Positions 17,453-25,799 of a stretch of 46,205 nucleotides of DNA are shown one piece after another. The stretch lies in the NCBI GenBank assembly GCA_026710565.1, contig JAPOQV010000145.1, positions 1-46,205 on the forward strand. The letters run 5' to 3'. This DNA is from Spirochaetaceae bacterium (GTDB lineage: Bacteria; Spirochaetota; Spirochaetia; SZUA-6; Bin103). Both the position numbers and the translations under genes were made by a program. Under the pieces are notes generated by a model. The model was not told the origin of the DNA. It saw only the letters and a program-made list of their open reading frames with translations, and ran no database searches. The stretch's first letter is position 1. Each line of letters starts with the position of its first letter.

Positions 17453-18499
17453 ATGAAAGCGGTCCTGTACGAGAAGCCGTGGGCGATGCGCGTCGTCGAT
17501 CTGCCGCAGCCCGAACCCCGCGACGGGGAAGTGCTGCTGGCGGTCGACGCGGTCGGCATCTGCGGCAGCGACGTGCACGGCTTCACCGGTGAGAGCGGCC
17601 GGCGGGCGCCGGACATGGTCATGGGACACGAGGTCGGCGCCCGCGTCGCGGCGCTGGGTCCCGGCGCCGGCGGGCCGCCGGTGGGCACGCCGGTCGCCCT
17701 GTACAACATCATCGCCGATCATGCTCCGAGCCCGGAGGAGGGCGATCCGAGCTTCCTGAACAAGCAGATAATCGGCGTCAATCTCTCCCGCCGCGGGGCG
17801 ATGGCCGAGTACGTCACCGTTCCCGCCGACAACGCCATCCCCATCCCGTCCGGGGTCGGGCCGGACATCGCCGCGCTGGCCGAGCCGGCGGCGGTGACCG
17901 GCCACGCGTTCGACCGCCTTGCCGCCCACGACCGCAGCCCCGGACCGCTGGCCATACTGGGCGCAGGGACCATCGGCCTGTGCGCGGCCACGGTCGGCCA
18001 CCTGCGCGGCTTCGACCCGATCGTCGTGCTGGACACGGTGGCGGACAAGGCGCAGGCGGCCTCGAACTTCGACGCACAGCCCTATCACTTGCAGGCGGGC
18101 GAGGAACCTGCGGCTACCTCCGCGGCGGTGGAGGCCGCGCTCGGCGGTCGCCCCGGCGTGGTGATCGACGCCGTCGGCACCGGCCCGTCGTTCACGCTCG
18201 CGTTCCAGCTCTGCCGTCCCGACGCCACGCTGCTGGCCATCGGCAACCTGGCCAAGGAGGTGAGCCTGCCGCTGCAGGACCTGGTCTCCGACGAAGTCAC
18301 GGTCATCGGCAGCTACGGCTTCGACCGCGCATCGTTCCAGGCGAGCGTCGATGCGCTGCCTCAGCTCGCCGGCCGGCTGGCCACCTTCATCGAGGCGCGG
18401 TGTACGCTGGACGACGTGCCGGAGGTGATGACCGCGCTGGCGCGCGGCGAGCGCCAGGAGCGCAAGGTGATCATCGATGTCGCCGGTGCGGGGGGTTGA
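17453..18499 (+). CDS. Zinc-dependent alcohol dehydrogenase (medium-chain family)
   Basis: A 348-residue MDR-family dehydrogenase. Catalytic zinc ligands C37 (GICGSDVHG) and H59-E60 (MGHEVG) are present, and the nucleotide-binding fold starts at about 163 with LAILGAGTIGLCAATVG. The usual four-cysteine structural zinc lobe is missing: the stretch between VALYNIIADHAPSPEEG and RGAMAEYV has no cysteine. ATG 17453 (MKAVLYEKPW) matches the normal start of the family; ATG 17441 would add MLGF. It is followed six bases later by a Gfo/Idh/MocA gene and preceded by the hydantoinase set, so it may oxidise a product of that pathway. Polyol or sugar alcohols are plausible substrates but unproven. Confidence 0.88.
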   Translation: MKAVLYEKPWAMRVVDLPQPEPRDGEVLLAVDAVGICGSDVHGFTGESGRRAPDMVMGHEVGARVAALGPGAGGPPVGTPVALYNIIADHAPSPEEGDPSFLNKQIIGVNLSRRGAMAEYVTVPADNAIPIPSGVGPDIAALAEPAAVTGHAFDRLAAHDRSPGPLAILGAGTIGLCAATVGHLRGFDPIVVLDTVADKAQAASNFDAQPYHLQAGEEPAATSAAVEAALGGRPGVVIDAVGTGPSFTLAFQLCRPDATLLAIGNLAKEVSLPLQDLVSDEVTVIGSYGFDRASFQASVDALPQLAGRLATFIEARCTLDDVPEVMTALARGERQERKVIIDVAGAGG

Positions 18500-18504
18500 G
18501 GAGC

Positions 18505-19443
18505 ATGCAGGAGATACGCGTAGGCCTGATCGGGTGCGGAGGACGCGGACGCGGCCACGCGCGCCACATCGCCGCGATCGACGGAGCCGTGATGACGGCC
18601 GTGTGCGATCTGGACGAAGCGCGGCGCACCACGGCAGCCTGCGAGCTCGGCGGGGTTGCCACCTATGCCGCTCCGGAGCGAATGTTCGAAGCTGAGTCCC
18701 CGGACGCCGTCGTCGTCGCGGTGCCCCCGGAGTTCAACGCTCCGGTTGCGCAGATCTGCCTGGAAGCCGGCGTCCACACCCTGCTGGAGAAGCCCCCCGG
18801 ACTCCATGTGTCGGAGACGCGCGCCCTTCTGGAAACCTCCGAGCGCACCGGCGCCCGCTGCATGGTCGGTCTCAATCGCCGCTTCAACCCGGCGATCCGC
18901 CAGGCGAAGCGGCTGATCTGCGAGCGCGGCCCGCTGACGACCATCGTCGGCGAGTTCCACAAGAACCTGGTCGACATCGAGGAGCGTGGCATCCTGAAGC
19001 CGCCGGTGCTCGACCGGTACTTCTACGAGACGCCGGTGCATGCGCTGGACTGCGTGCGCGCCCTGGCCGACTCCCCGGCGGCGGAGGTGCACAGCTTCTC
19101 GGGGAGCTTCTTCTCCGGGTACCGCGACGTGTATGGGGGGCTCATCCTGTTCGAGAGCGGCTGCGTCGCCCACCTGGTCGCCAATGTCACCGCCGGCGCC
19201 CGCCTGGAGCGCTACGAGCTCCACGGCCGCGGCGCTTCGGCCTACCTGGAGGGTGTCAGGAGCGGCCAGGTGATCATCGACGGACAGGTCACCGAGCTCG
19301 CCTGCTCCGGCGACGAAAGCACCCGCGACCAGAACCGCTACTTCATCGACCGCGTGCGCGACGGCCGCCCGTTCGGACCTCCCGCCTGCGACCTGCACGA
19401 GGCGGTGCTCTCCATGGAGTTGATCGGCCGCCTGTTCGGCTGA
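18505..19443 (+). CDS. Gfo/Idh/MocA family NAD(P)-dependent oxidoreductase
   Basis: A 312-residue oxidoreductase. The Rossmann motif IRVGLIGCGGRGRGHARHIA opens the protein, VVVAVPPEFNAP and LLEKPPGLHVSETRALLE carry the family lysine-proline motif near residue 95, and FYETPVHALDCVRAL supplies the usual C-terminal active-site histidine. Relatives act on sugars, inositols and similar polyols. GAGGAG lies just ahead of ATG 18505. The five-base gap to the alcohol dehydrogenase indicates a shared transcript and pathway. A long inverted repeat follows 15 bp after the stop codon. Confidence 0.9.
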   Translation: MQEIRVGLIGCGGRGRGHARHIAAIDGAVMTAVCDLDEARRTTAACELGGVATYAAPERMFEAESPDAVVVAVPPEFNAPVAQICLEAGVHTLLEKPPGLHVSETRALLETSERTGARCMVGLNRRFNPAIRQAKRLICERGPLTTIVGEFHKNLVDIEERGILKPPVLDRYFYETPVHALDCVRALADSPAAEVHSFSGSFFSGYRDVYGGLILFESGCVAHLVANVTAGARLERYELHGRGASAYLEGVRSGQVIIDGQVTELACSGDESTRDQNRYFIDRVRDGRPFGPPACDLHEAVLSMELIGRLFG

Positions 19444-19458
19444 GCGCGCCGCACGTTT

Positions 19459-19500
19459 TTCGGACGTATTTCTGCCACTACCGCCATAAATACGTCCGAA
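19459..19500. repeat. Perfect 13-bp inverted repeat between the Gfo/Idh gene and the DUF4143 ATPase
   Basis: TTCGGACGTATTT (19459-19471) and AAATACGTCCGAA (19488-19500) are perfect inverted copies separated by 16 bases. There is no downstream T-run, so it is a poor intrinsic terminator. The second arm ends 39 bp before the ATPase start codon and contains A+T-rich hexamers suited to a promoter. An operator for the ATPase gene, or a stem limiting read-through, are both possible. Confidence 0.75.
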
Positions 19501-19539
19501 TTACCGCCAGATCCGGTCATTTCGGTCTATGGTTGTCCC

Positions 19540-20859
19540 ATGCGACGCGATGCCTACGATCACCTGCTCGCCTGGAAGCGAGCGCCGGGACGCAAGCCGC
19601 TGGTCATGCGCGGCGCGCGCCAGACCGGCAAGACCTACCTGCTGCAGGCATTCGGCAGGGAGCAGTACGCGGCGACCCACTACTTCAACTTCGAGAGGAC
19701 GCCCGACCTGGCCGGCTTCTTCGAGCGCGATCTCGATCCCGCGCGCATCGTTCGCGACCTCTCCATCTTCGCGGACGAGCGGATCCACCCCGCGCGCTCG
19801 CTGATCATCTTCGACGAGATCCAGGCCTGCAACGCCGCGCTGAATGCCCTGAAGTACTTCGCGGAGGACGCCGGGCAGTACCACGTCGCCGCCGCCGGCT
19901 CCCTCCTCGGGGTCACGCTCTCCACGCCGCGATCGTTCCCGGTGGGCAAGGTGGACTTCGTCGATCTGAATCCGATGACCTTCCCGGAGTTCCTCGATGC
20001 GCTCGGCGAGGGACGCTACCGCGGTGTCATCGAAGGTCATGCCGAAGCGGTGCCGTTTCCCGAGCCGTTCCACCGCGCGCTGGTCGATCTGCTCCGCGCC
20101 TACTACTTCGTCGGCGGTATGCCCGAGGTCGTCGCCCAGTACGCGGCCGACCGGGACGTGGCCGCCGTACGACCGGTCCAGCAGGCGATCGTGGATGCCT
20201 ACGTGCTCGACTTCGCCAAGCACGCGGCGGCGCAGCAGGTAGCGCGGATCATCGCGATCTGGGAGTCGCTGCCCAGACACTTGGCGCGCGAGAACAAGAA
20301 GTTCATCTTCTCCGCCATCCACAAGAGCGCGAGGGCGCGCGACTATGAAGATGCGCTCGTGTGGCTGGAGCGCGCCGGCCTGATCCACCGGGCGTTCGCG
20401 GTCGAGACCGCGCGCCTGCCCTTGCGCGGCCATGCGGACCGCCGCTCGTTCAAGGTGTACGCACTGGACGTGGGCCTGCTCGGCGCTCTCGCGAACACCG
20501 CCCCGCAGTTGATGGCTCACGGCGATCGCCTGTTTGCGGAGTATCGCGGCGCGCTGGTCGAGAACTACGTCGCGCAGCAACTCAGCGCCTCGTCGGCGGG
20601 TGAGCTTCACTACTGGCGCAGCTCCGGCGGCAAGGCCGAGGTGGACTTCCTGCTGGAACGAGACGGAGCGATTCTGCCGCTGGAGGTGAAGGCGGGCGTG
20701 AACCCCAAGAGCAAGAGCCTGCGCTCGTTCGACGCCCGGTTCTCCCCGACACTGCTGGTCCGCAGCACCCTGTTGAACCTCAAGAGGGACGATCGGGTGC
20801 TGAACGTTCCGCTCTACGCCGTTCCCGATGGACTGCGCTTCACCCGCAGCGCCGGATAG
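19540..20859 (+). CDS. AAA ATPase with C-terminal DUF4143 domain
   Basis: A 439-residue protein of the AAA_14-DUF4143 type. Walker A GARQTGKT is at 25-32 and Walker B SLIIFDEIQ near 87-95. After a wHTH-like stretch (about 225-280), the C-terminal DUF4143 region ends with KAEVDFLLERDG and ILPLEVKAG, a spacing like the E/D and ExK of restriction-type nuclease folds. This family is abundant in some bacterial lineages, often in many copies; proposed roles include defence and toxin-antitoxin-like regulation, but no biochemical function is settled. It stands alone between unrelated genes. The start ATG 19540 is the first methionine before the Walker region. Confidence 0.88.
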   Translation: MRRDAYDHLLAWKRAPGRKPLVMRGARQTGKTYLLQAFGREQYAATHYFNFERTPDLAGFFERDLDPARIVRDLSIFADERIHPARSLIIFDEIQACNAALNALKYFAEDAGQYHVAAAGSLLGVTLSTPRSFPVGKVDFVDLNPMTFPEFLDALGEGRYRGVIEGHAEAVPFPEPFHRALVDLLRAYYFVGGMPEVVAQYAADRDVAAVRPVQQAIVDAYVLDFAKHAAAQQVARIIAIWESLPRHLARENKKFIFSAIHKSARARDYEDALVWLERAGLIHRAFAVETARLPLRGHADRRSFKVYALDVGLLGALANTAPQLMAHGDRLFAEYRGALVENYVAQQLSASSAGELHYWRSSGGKAEVDFLLERDGAILPLEVKAGVNPKSKSLRSFDARFSPTLLVRSTLLNLKRDDRVLNVPLYAVPDGLRFTRSAG

Positions 20860-20871
20860 ACAGAGCTTGGC

Positions 20872-21735
20872 TCAGCCTTCGGCGCGCAGACCCGAGTCGG
20901 CCACCCGGTACAGCTCGCCTCCGAAGAAGGTGACGTAGAGGTCGGTGAGATCAGGGCCGCCGAAGGTGCAGTTGGTGGGCCGGTCGGCCGGCGTGGCATG
21001 GGTCGAGAGGGGAAGGCCCCTGGCATCGAACACATAGATTGCCGGCCCCGGCCCACGCTCCTGGTGGCCCGCCGTGGCCACGATCAGCCCGCCGGTTGCC
21101 CGGCACATGCCGTCCACGCCGCGGCCGGCGCCGAAGTCGTGCATCAGCGTGTGGTCGCCCAGGTTGCCGTCGGCCTGGATGGGATAGGCGCGAAGCTGCC
21201 GCCGCTGGTCGAGCCGGCGCGGACTCTCCGCCACGTACAGGATCGACTGATCGGCCGACAGCAGCACGCCATTGGGGCGGTTCGTGTCGGTGGTGACCTC
21301 CGTGACCGTCCATCCCGAGCCGGCCGGATCGGCCCGGTACACCGATTCGCGCGCCTGCGCGAGCGGGCGTTCGCCGTAGTTGGGGTCGCTGAACCAGACC
21401 CGGCCGGCGGCGTCCACCGCCAGGTCGTTGGGCTCGTTGAAGGGCGCGCCGGCATGCGCGTCGGCGATCACCTCGGTCGGCTGGCCCGCAGCGTAGCGGA
21501 CCACCCTCCGCGCCTTGCCCTCGCAGGCGTAGTAGCGGCCGGCAGCATCGAAGATCGTGCCGTTGGCGCCGCCGGTCGACTCCCGCCACACCTCGCGCCT
21601 GCCGGCCGCCGGCGTGTAGCGCCAGAGGCGGTTCGCGTCGATCTCCGTGTAGCGCAGCCCTTCGCCGTCCCAGGCCGGCCCCTCGGTGATCACGTCGTGC
21701 CTGGCGATCAGGTCCCACGTCCACGTGTCCGTCAT
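20872..21735 (-). CDS. SMP-30/gluconolactonase family protein
   Basis: A 287-residue six-bladed beta-propeller lactonase. The metal-binding acidic positions are in ITEGPAWDGEGLRYTEID near the start, FNEPNDLAVDAAGRVWFSD in the centre and RPNGVLLSADQSILYVAES later, with GVDGMCRATGG closing the set. Members hydrolyse sugar lactones (gluconolactone, xylonolactone) with Ca, Zn or Mg. No signal peptide is seen, so it should be cytoplasmic. The start ATG 21735 lies immediately ahead of the first blade. It could act downstream of the sugar-type oxidoreductases at 17.4-19.4 kb, though it is on the other strand. The CotH gene stops 31 bp upstream of it. Confidence 0.88.
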   Translation of the reverse strand: MTDTWTWDLIARHDVITEGPAWDGEGLRYTEIDANRLWRYTPAAGRREVWRESTGGANGTIFDAAGRYYACEGKARRVVRYAAGQPTEVIADAHAGAPFNEPNDLAVDAAGRVWFSDPNYGERPLAQARESVYRADPAGSGWTVTEVTTDTNRPNGVLLSADQSILYVAESPRRLDQRRQLRAYPIQADGNLGDHTLMHDFGAGRGVDGMCRATGGLIVATAGHQERGPGPAIYVFDARGLPLSTHATPADRPTNCTFGGPDLTDLYVTFFGGELYRVADSGLRAEG

Positions 21736-21766
21736 CGTCGCGGATGATAGCACCGTCGGGGCGCGG

Positions 21767-23956
21767 CTACTGCCCGGTCGCGGCGGCTCGATTCGGAGCG
21801 CCGGGCGTGCGGGCGCCGACGGTCTGAAAGTCGCCAGTGAGGTCCGGCAACCGGGCGAAGCTGGTGCCGGCGTCGGCCTGACCCTCGTCCCAGTCGACCG
21901 ACGCGGACAACGCGCCGCCGTCCGTCCAGATGCCGAATTCCTCGTCCTTGCCCAAGGCAAAGCCCGGCCAGCCGTCCTTGTCCAGTTCCACGCGGAGATA
22001 GCCACCCGCGGGGATCACGAGGTCCGCCGGGAACGGGACGCGCTTGCCGGCGTCCTTCAGGTCGTCGGCGATCACGAAGCCCGCCAGGGCAAGATCGGCA
22101 TCGGCGGCGTTGTACAGCTCCACCCAATCGAGCGGGTCGCCCTGTGCCGCGACCTCGTTGATGACCAGTTCCCCGGTGGCCGGACCGGCCGCGGCGGCGA
22201 CGCCCTCGTACGCGGGTGGAGCGCCGAACCCGAAGGCGCCGGAGAGGCGGCCCGATATCGGCGCCCCCCGTTCCGTACCTGCCGCGGCCAGCTCCAGCGT
22301 GCCAGCCACGATCGGGACGTACGCTTCCGGGGCGGCGGCGCCCGGCGGCATCGTCCAGTGGACGCCGCCGACCCCGCGCTCGCCGATCACCAGCTCGGCC
22401 CCGGCGGACAGCAGGTCGACCGGAAGCCACACGGTGAATCCCTTGATGGAGAAGTCCGCCTCCAGCCTCATTACGGACAGGAACGCGCCGTCTTCGAGTC
22501 CGACCTCCGCCGCTTCGTCGGCGTTCGCGAGGCCGGCGGTCGCCCCCGCCGTCCCCGTCGGCTGGTCGGTCCCGTCCAAAGCCAGGCTGGTGATCGTGCC
22601 GGTCTCGAACGGATTGGGGCTGTCCTTCGTCCCCCAAGTGGTCTTGAACGCCACCTCGAACGCCATGACCCCGCTGCCCTCGCCCCAGCACACGTCGGCC
22701 GCGTCGACCAGCGGCCAGGGCCAGTCCGGCGGCTCAGGCTCCAGATCCGCCAACAGTTCGCCGCGCCGCTTGAGGATGAAGCGCCGCACCCGGACGGTGT
22801 CTTCGGCTGCCTCCTTGCGCGCTTCAGGCAGGGCGTGGGCCTGCACGATGGCTGCCAGCTCGCCGGCACTGCGCAGCAGCTCCTCCTCGTCCCAGACCGT
22901 GTCCAGCAGTTCGCGGAGGCGGCCGGCGTACGCGGCGCGGCCGGATTCCTCCCGATAGAGGCGGTGCGCCAGCGCGCCGTGCGCGTTCACCGACGGCGGC
23001 GACACGAAGTCGTCGAACGGAACGTCGGTGGTGTGGAACACCGCATCCACGCCCCAGGGGATGAACACGAAGCGTCCCTCCGGCTCCCGGTAGAAACGGT
23101 AGTTGTTGCGATTGCCGGCGTAGCCGTCCCAGTGGCCGACCAGCACCTCTACCGCCCAGAAAGACAGGAACCGGTCGACCTCGACGATGGCTCCCAGTGC
23201 CTCCAGGCCGGCGGGGGACGGGTCCTGCAGCGCGGCGACGACGGCGCCGATGTCCGACCAGTCGTCCGCGTCCTCGTTCGTCTTCTTCTCGAAGGTGCCG
23301 CGCCAGCCGGGGTTGAAGTCGCTGAGGGTACCTTCGTACAGGTTGCCCGCGGCGCTGGCGAAGTGGCGCGCCAGGAACGGCGGCTTGATCTCCTCGACGT
23401 GCACGTACAGGCCCAGATCGGTACCGTTCACGGTCACCGTGGCGAAGTTGCAGCGCGGTGCCGGCAGCCCGGCGGCGGCGAACACCTCGTAGGCCAGACA
23501 GGTGTTGACCATCGACGCGTCCTGCAGGCTGTTGTTGAGGGTCATGCGGTCGATCGCGCCGCCGAGCAGGCGGCCGTCCACGTACTTGTCGAAGCGCAGC
23601 TTGAGGGACGGCTTCTCGCTGCTGAGCGAGCCGAAGAACCCCTTCTTGCGGACGCCGACGTCGGCGTAGGCCGCGCCGTCCACGGTCACGGTCGCCTCGA
23701 ACCAGGTGAAGATGTCCTCCACGGGCTGTGCCAGGCAGTCGGCGCCGCCCAGGATGTCCTGCAGGGTGCGCGTCTGGGCGCGCAGGCTCTCCCAGTCCGC
23801 GGGCGCCATCTCGATGGCGATGTCCAGCACGTGCTCGCGCGCGAACCAGGGAGCGCGTGCGTCCGGGTCCGCGCCGGTTTGCGCAGCCGCACGGGCACCG
23901 GCAATGAGCAGGCAGACACAGCACAGGGCCGCGCATCGTCTGGCCAGTCGCCCCAT
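21767..23956 (-). CDS. Secreted CotH kinase-family protein with C-terminal lamin-tail domain
   Basis: A 729-residue exported protein. The start ATG 23956 opens a signal peptide (CAALCCVCLLIAGARAAAQ). Residues about 40-340 form a CotH domain, an atypical secreted protein-kinase fold. Blocks seen are HVLDIAIEMAPADWESL, RKKGFFGSLSSEKPSLKLRF, LNNSLQDASMVNTCLAYEVF, GLYVHVEEIKPPFLARHF, GHWDGYAGNRNNYRFYREP and FIPWGVDAVFH, which carries the expected metal-binding aspartate. After a middle segment of about 200 residues, the C-terminus is a lamin-tail domain (ELVINEVAAQGDPLDWVELY, then GFVIADDL), a surface or adhesion module. The coiled-coil membrane gene ends five bases upstream, so they are likely co-expressed. 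Substrate unknown. Confidence 0.88.
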   Translation of the reverse strand: MGRLARRCAALCCVCLLIAGARAAAQTGADPDARAPWFAREHVLDIAIEMAPADWESLRAQTRTLQDILGGADCLAQPVEDIFTWFEATVTVDGAAYADVGVRKKGFFGSLSSEKPSLKLRFDKYVDGRLLGGAIDRMTLNNSLQDASMVNTCLAYEVFAAAGLPAPRCNFATVTVNGTDLGLYVHVEEIKPPFLARHFASAAGNLYEGTLSDFNPGWRGTFEKKTNEDADDWSDIGAVVAALQDPSPAGLEALGAIVEVDRFLSFWAVEVLVGHWDGYAGNRNNYRFYREPEGRFVFIPWGVDAVFHTTDVPFDDFVSPPSVNAHGALAHRLYREESGRAAYAGRLRELLDTVWDEEELLRSAGELAAIVQAHALPEARKEAAEDTVRVRRFILKRRGELLADLEPEPPDWPWPLVDAADVCWGEGSGVMAFEVAFKTTWGTKDSPNPFETGTITSLALDGTDQPTGTAGATAGLANADEAAEVGLEDGAFLSVMRLEADFSIKGFTVWLPVDLLSAGAELVIGERGVGGVHWTMPPGAAAPEAYVPIVAGTLELAAAGTERGAPISGRLSGAFGFGAPPAYEGVAAAAGPATGELVINEVAAQGDPLDWVELYNAADADLALAGFVIADDLKDAGKRVPFPADLVIPAGGYLRVELDKDGWPGFALGKDEEFGIWTDGGALSASVDWDEGQADAGTSFARLPDLTGDFQTVGARTPGAPNRAAATGQ

Positions 23957-23961
23957 GGCGG

Positions 23962-24333
23962 TCAGGTGATGAACTCGAAGATCGTCACCATGGTCGCGAT
24001 CAGCCCGAAGCCGACGCCGATCAGCCACTGCATGCCGTTGAAGCGACTGTTCATGTCCTCGAACCGCTTGTTCATGTCTTCGAATCGCTTGTTCATGTCC
24101 TCGAACCGGACGTCGACCGCAGCGAAGCGTGTCACCATGAGCTCGCGCTGTGCCTTGAGTTCCTGTCGCTGCGCGACGAGCTCCTGCTCGATCCGTTCCA
24201 TCCGCTCCAGGATCTGTGGGCCGGCGACGACCTGCGGCGCCACTTCGACCAGCCAGCCGTAGATGTTGCCCTTCACGTAGTCGCCGATACGCTGCAGATC
24301 GGTGTCGCCGAGCGCCATGCCCACCTCACTCAT
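23962..24333 (-). CDS. Small coiled-coil protein with C-terminal membrane anchor
   Basis: A 123-residue protein. Residues about 35-100 form a long coiled coil (ILERMERIEQELVAQRQELK), including three near-identical heptads RFEDMNK. It ends in a single hydrophobic helix (QWLIGVGFGLIATMVTIFEF), so it is a tail-anchored or C-terminally anchored protein. No enzyme motif is present. The heptads are repeated at DNA level too, so their number may vary between strains. ATG 24333 is used; ATG 24318 (MALGDTDLQR) is better placed behind GTGAGG and may be the true start. It is probably co-transcribed with the CotH gene, five bases downstream. Confidence 0.65.
   Translation of the reverse strand: MSEVGMALGDTDLQRIGDYVKGNIYGWLVEVAPQVVAGPQILERMERIEQELVAQRQELKAQRELMVTRFAAVDVRFEDMNKRFEDMNKRFEDMNSRFNGMQWLIGVGFGLIATMVTIFEFIT
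24049..24111. repeat. Three tandem 21-bp repeats inside the coiled-coil gene
   Basis: The unit GTTCATGTCCTCGAACCGCTT occurs at 24049-24069, with near copies at 24070-24090 and 24091-24111. On the minus strand each unit encodes one heptad (KRFEDMN). In-frame gain or loss of a unit would change coiled-coil length by one heptad without breaking the gene. Confidence 0.85.
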
Positions 24334-24347
24334 ACCATACCCTCACG

Positions 24348-24386
24348 CCATTCCGTCATGCCATTCCGTCGTGCCATTCCGTCGTG
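24348..24386. repeat. Three tandem 13-bp repeats upstream of the coiled-coil gene
   Basis: CCATTCCGTCATG (24348-24360) is followed directly by CCATTCCGTCGTG twice (24361-24373, 24374-24386). They lie 15-53 bp ahead of the minus-strand coiled-coil start and in the 140-bp gap shared with the divergent larA-like gene. A 13-bp period is not a multiple of 10.5, so helical phasing for protein binding is not obvious. Replication-slippage repeats are the simplest reading. Confidence 0.75.
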
Positions 24387-24473
24387 CATGGACAGCGACG
24401 CGCGCGGCGCCACCGCTTCAGCCGGCACGTGCTCTCGGACACGTAGATCATCGACAACCGCACCCACCTCCAC

Positions 24474-25778
24474 GTGTCCGCCGTCGCCGCGGATGGTACG
24501 ATTCCGGCGTTGAAGAAACGGGTCGATCTGGCCTACGGCCGCAACGGGCTTGCCATCGAGGTGCCGGCCTCCGCCCAGGTGGTGCTGCCCCGTCACGTGG
24601 AAGGCGTGGACGACGAGGCGACGGCGATCGCGGCAGCGCTGGCCACGCCCACCGGCTCGCGGCCCCTGGCCGAGCTGGCGGCGGGCAAGCGGCGGGTGGT
24701 GGTGACCCACTCGGACATCACCCGCGCCACGCCCAACGACCGCATCCTGCCGGTGCTGCTGCGGGCGCTGGAAGCGGCCGGGGTGGCGCGGGACGACATC
24801 ACCCTGATCAACGCCCTGGGAACGCACCGCCCGCAGACGGATGCGGAGCTGCGGCAGATGCTGGGCAGCGGCATCGTCGACCGCTACCGCTGCCGGCAGC
24901 ACGACGCCTGGGACGACGCGGAGCTGGTCGCCGCCGGCACGACCAGTCGCGGCAACGCCATCCGAGTGAACCGAACGGTGATGGAGGCCGACCTGGTGAT
25001 CTTCACCGGCTTCATCGAGCCGCACTTCTTCGCCGGCTTCTCCGGCGGCCCCAAGGGCGCCCTGCCCGCGCTGGCCGGCAGCGAGAGCGTGCTCACCAAC
25101 CACGGCTACGCCATGATCGGCGACCCGCGCGCCACCTGGGGGATCACCGACGGCAACCCGATCTGGGAGGAGATGCGGGAGGCGGCGGCGCTGATCGAGC
25201 CGCTGTTCCTGCTCAACGTCACCCTGAACGCGGACGGCCGGATAACCGGCGTGTTCGCCGGCGACGTCATCGCCGCGCACCGCTACGGCTGCGACTTCGT
25301 CCGCGAAAGCGCCATGGTGGCCGTGGAGGAGCCGTTCGACGCCGTGGTCACCACCAACAGCGGCTACCCGCTCGACCAGAACCTGTACCAGACCGTGAAG
25401 GGCATGCAGGCCGCGCGCGGCATCGTGCGCGCAGGCGGCGCCATCATCATGGCGGCCGAGTGCTCCGACGGGCTGCCCGGCCACGGCCGCTACGCCGAGC
25501 TGCTGGCCGAGGCCGGCTCGCCGGACGCGATCCTGGAGATGTTACGGCAGCCCGGATTCTCCGCGCACGACCAGTGGCAGGTGCAGATCCAGGCCCTGAT
25601 CCAGCGGCACGCCGACGTCTACGTCTACAGCGACGGCCTCAGCGATGACGAGATCCGCGCCGCTCTGCTCGACCCGACCCGCGACATCGAGGCCACTCTG
25701 GCGGACCTCGCCCCCGAGCGGCTCTGCGTGCTACCCCAGGGTCCGCTCACCATCGCCTACCTACTGGACTCAGCCTGA
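24474..25778 (+). CDS. larA: LarA-type nickel-dependent lactate racemase family protein
   Basis: A 434-residue DUF2088/LarA protein. LarA interconverts D- and L-lactate, or related 2-hydroxyacids, using a nickel-pincer nucleotide covalently attached to a lysine. The key residues line up with a nearly constant offset to the characterised Lactobacillus enzyme: HSDITRATP, H118 (NALGTHR), H184 (IEPHFFAGFSGG), K194 (GGPKGA, pincer attachment), H210 (TNHGYA) and K309 (QNLYQTVKG). The cofactor-maturation genes larB, larC and larE are not in the window, so they must be elsewhere or the substrate or cofactor state differs. The start is GTG 24474; a start nearer LKKRVDLAYG is possible. Lactate itself is not proven as substrate. 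Confidence 0.87.
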   Translation: MSAVAADGTIPALKKRVDLAYGRNGLAIEVPASAQVVLPRHVEGVDDEATAIAAALATPTGSRPLAELAAGKRRVVVTHSDITRATPNDRILPVLLRALEAAGVARDDITLINALGTHRPQTDAELRQMLGSGIVDRYRCRQHDAWDDAELVAAGTTSRGNAIRVNRTVMEADLVIFTGFIEPHFFAGFSGGPKGALPALAGSESVLTNHGYAMIGDPRATWGITDGNPIWEEMREAAALIEPLFLLNVTLNADGRITGVFAGDVIAAHRYGCDFVRESAMVAVEEPFDAVVTTNSGYPLDQNLYQTVKGMQAARGIVRAGGAIIMAAECSDGLPGHGRYAELLAEAGSPDAILEMLRQPGFSAHDQWQVQIQALIQRHADVYVYSDGLSDDEIRAALLDPTRDIEATLADLAPERLCVLPQGPLTIAYLLDSA

Positions 25779-25799
25779 AGGCAATACGGGAAACACCGC

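Noticed and set aside
19459..19500. Intrinsic terminator for the Gfo/Idh gene
   Set aside because: The hairpin is strong, but neither strand has a T-tract right after it, so I list it only as an inverted repeat.
24348..24386. CRISPR-like array
   Set aside because: Three directly adjoining 13-bp units with no spacers are simple tandem repeats.
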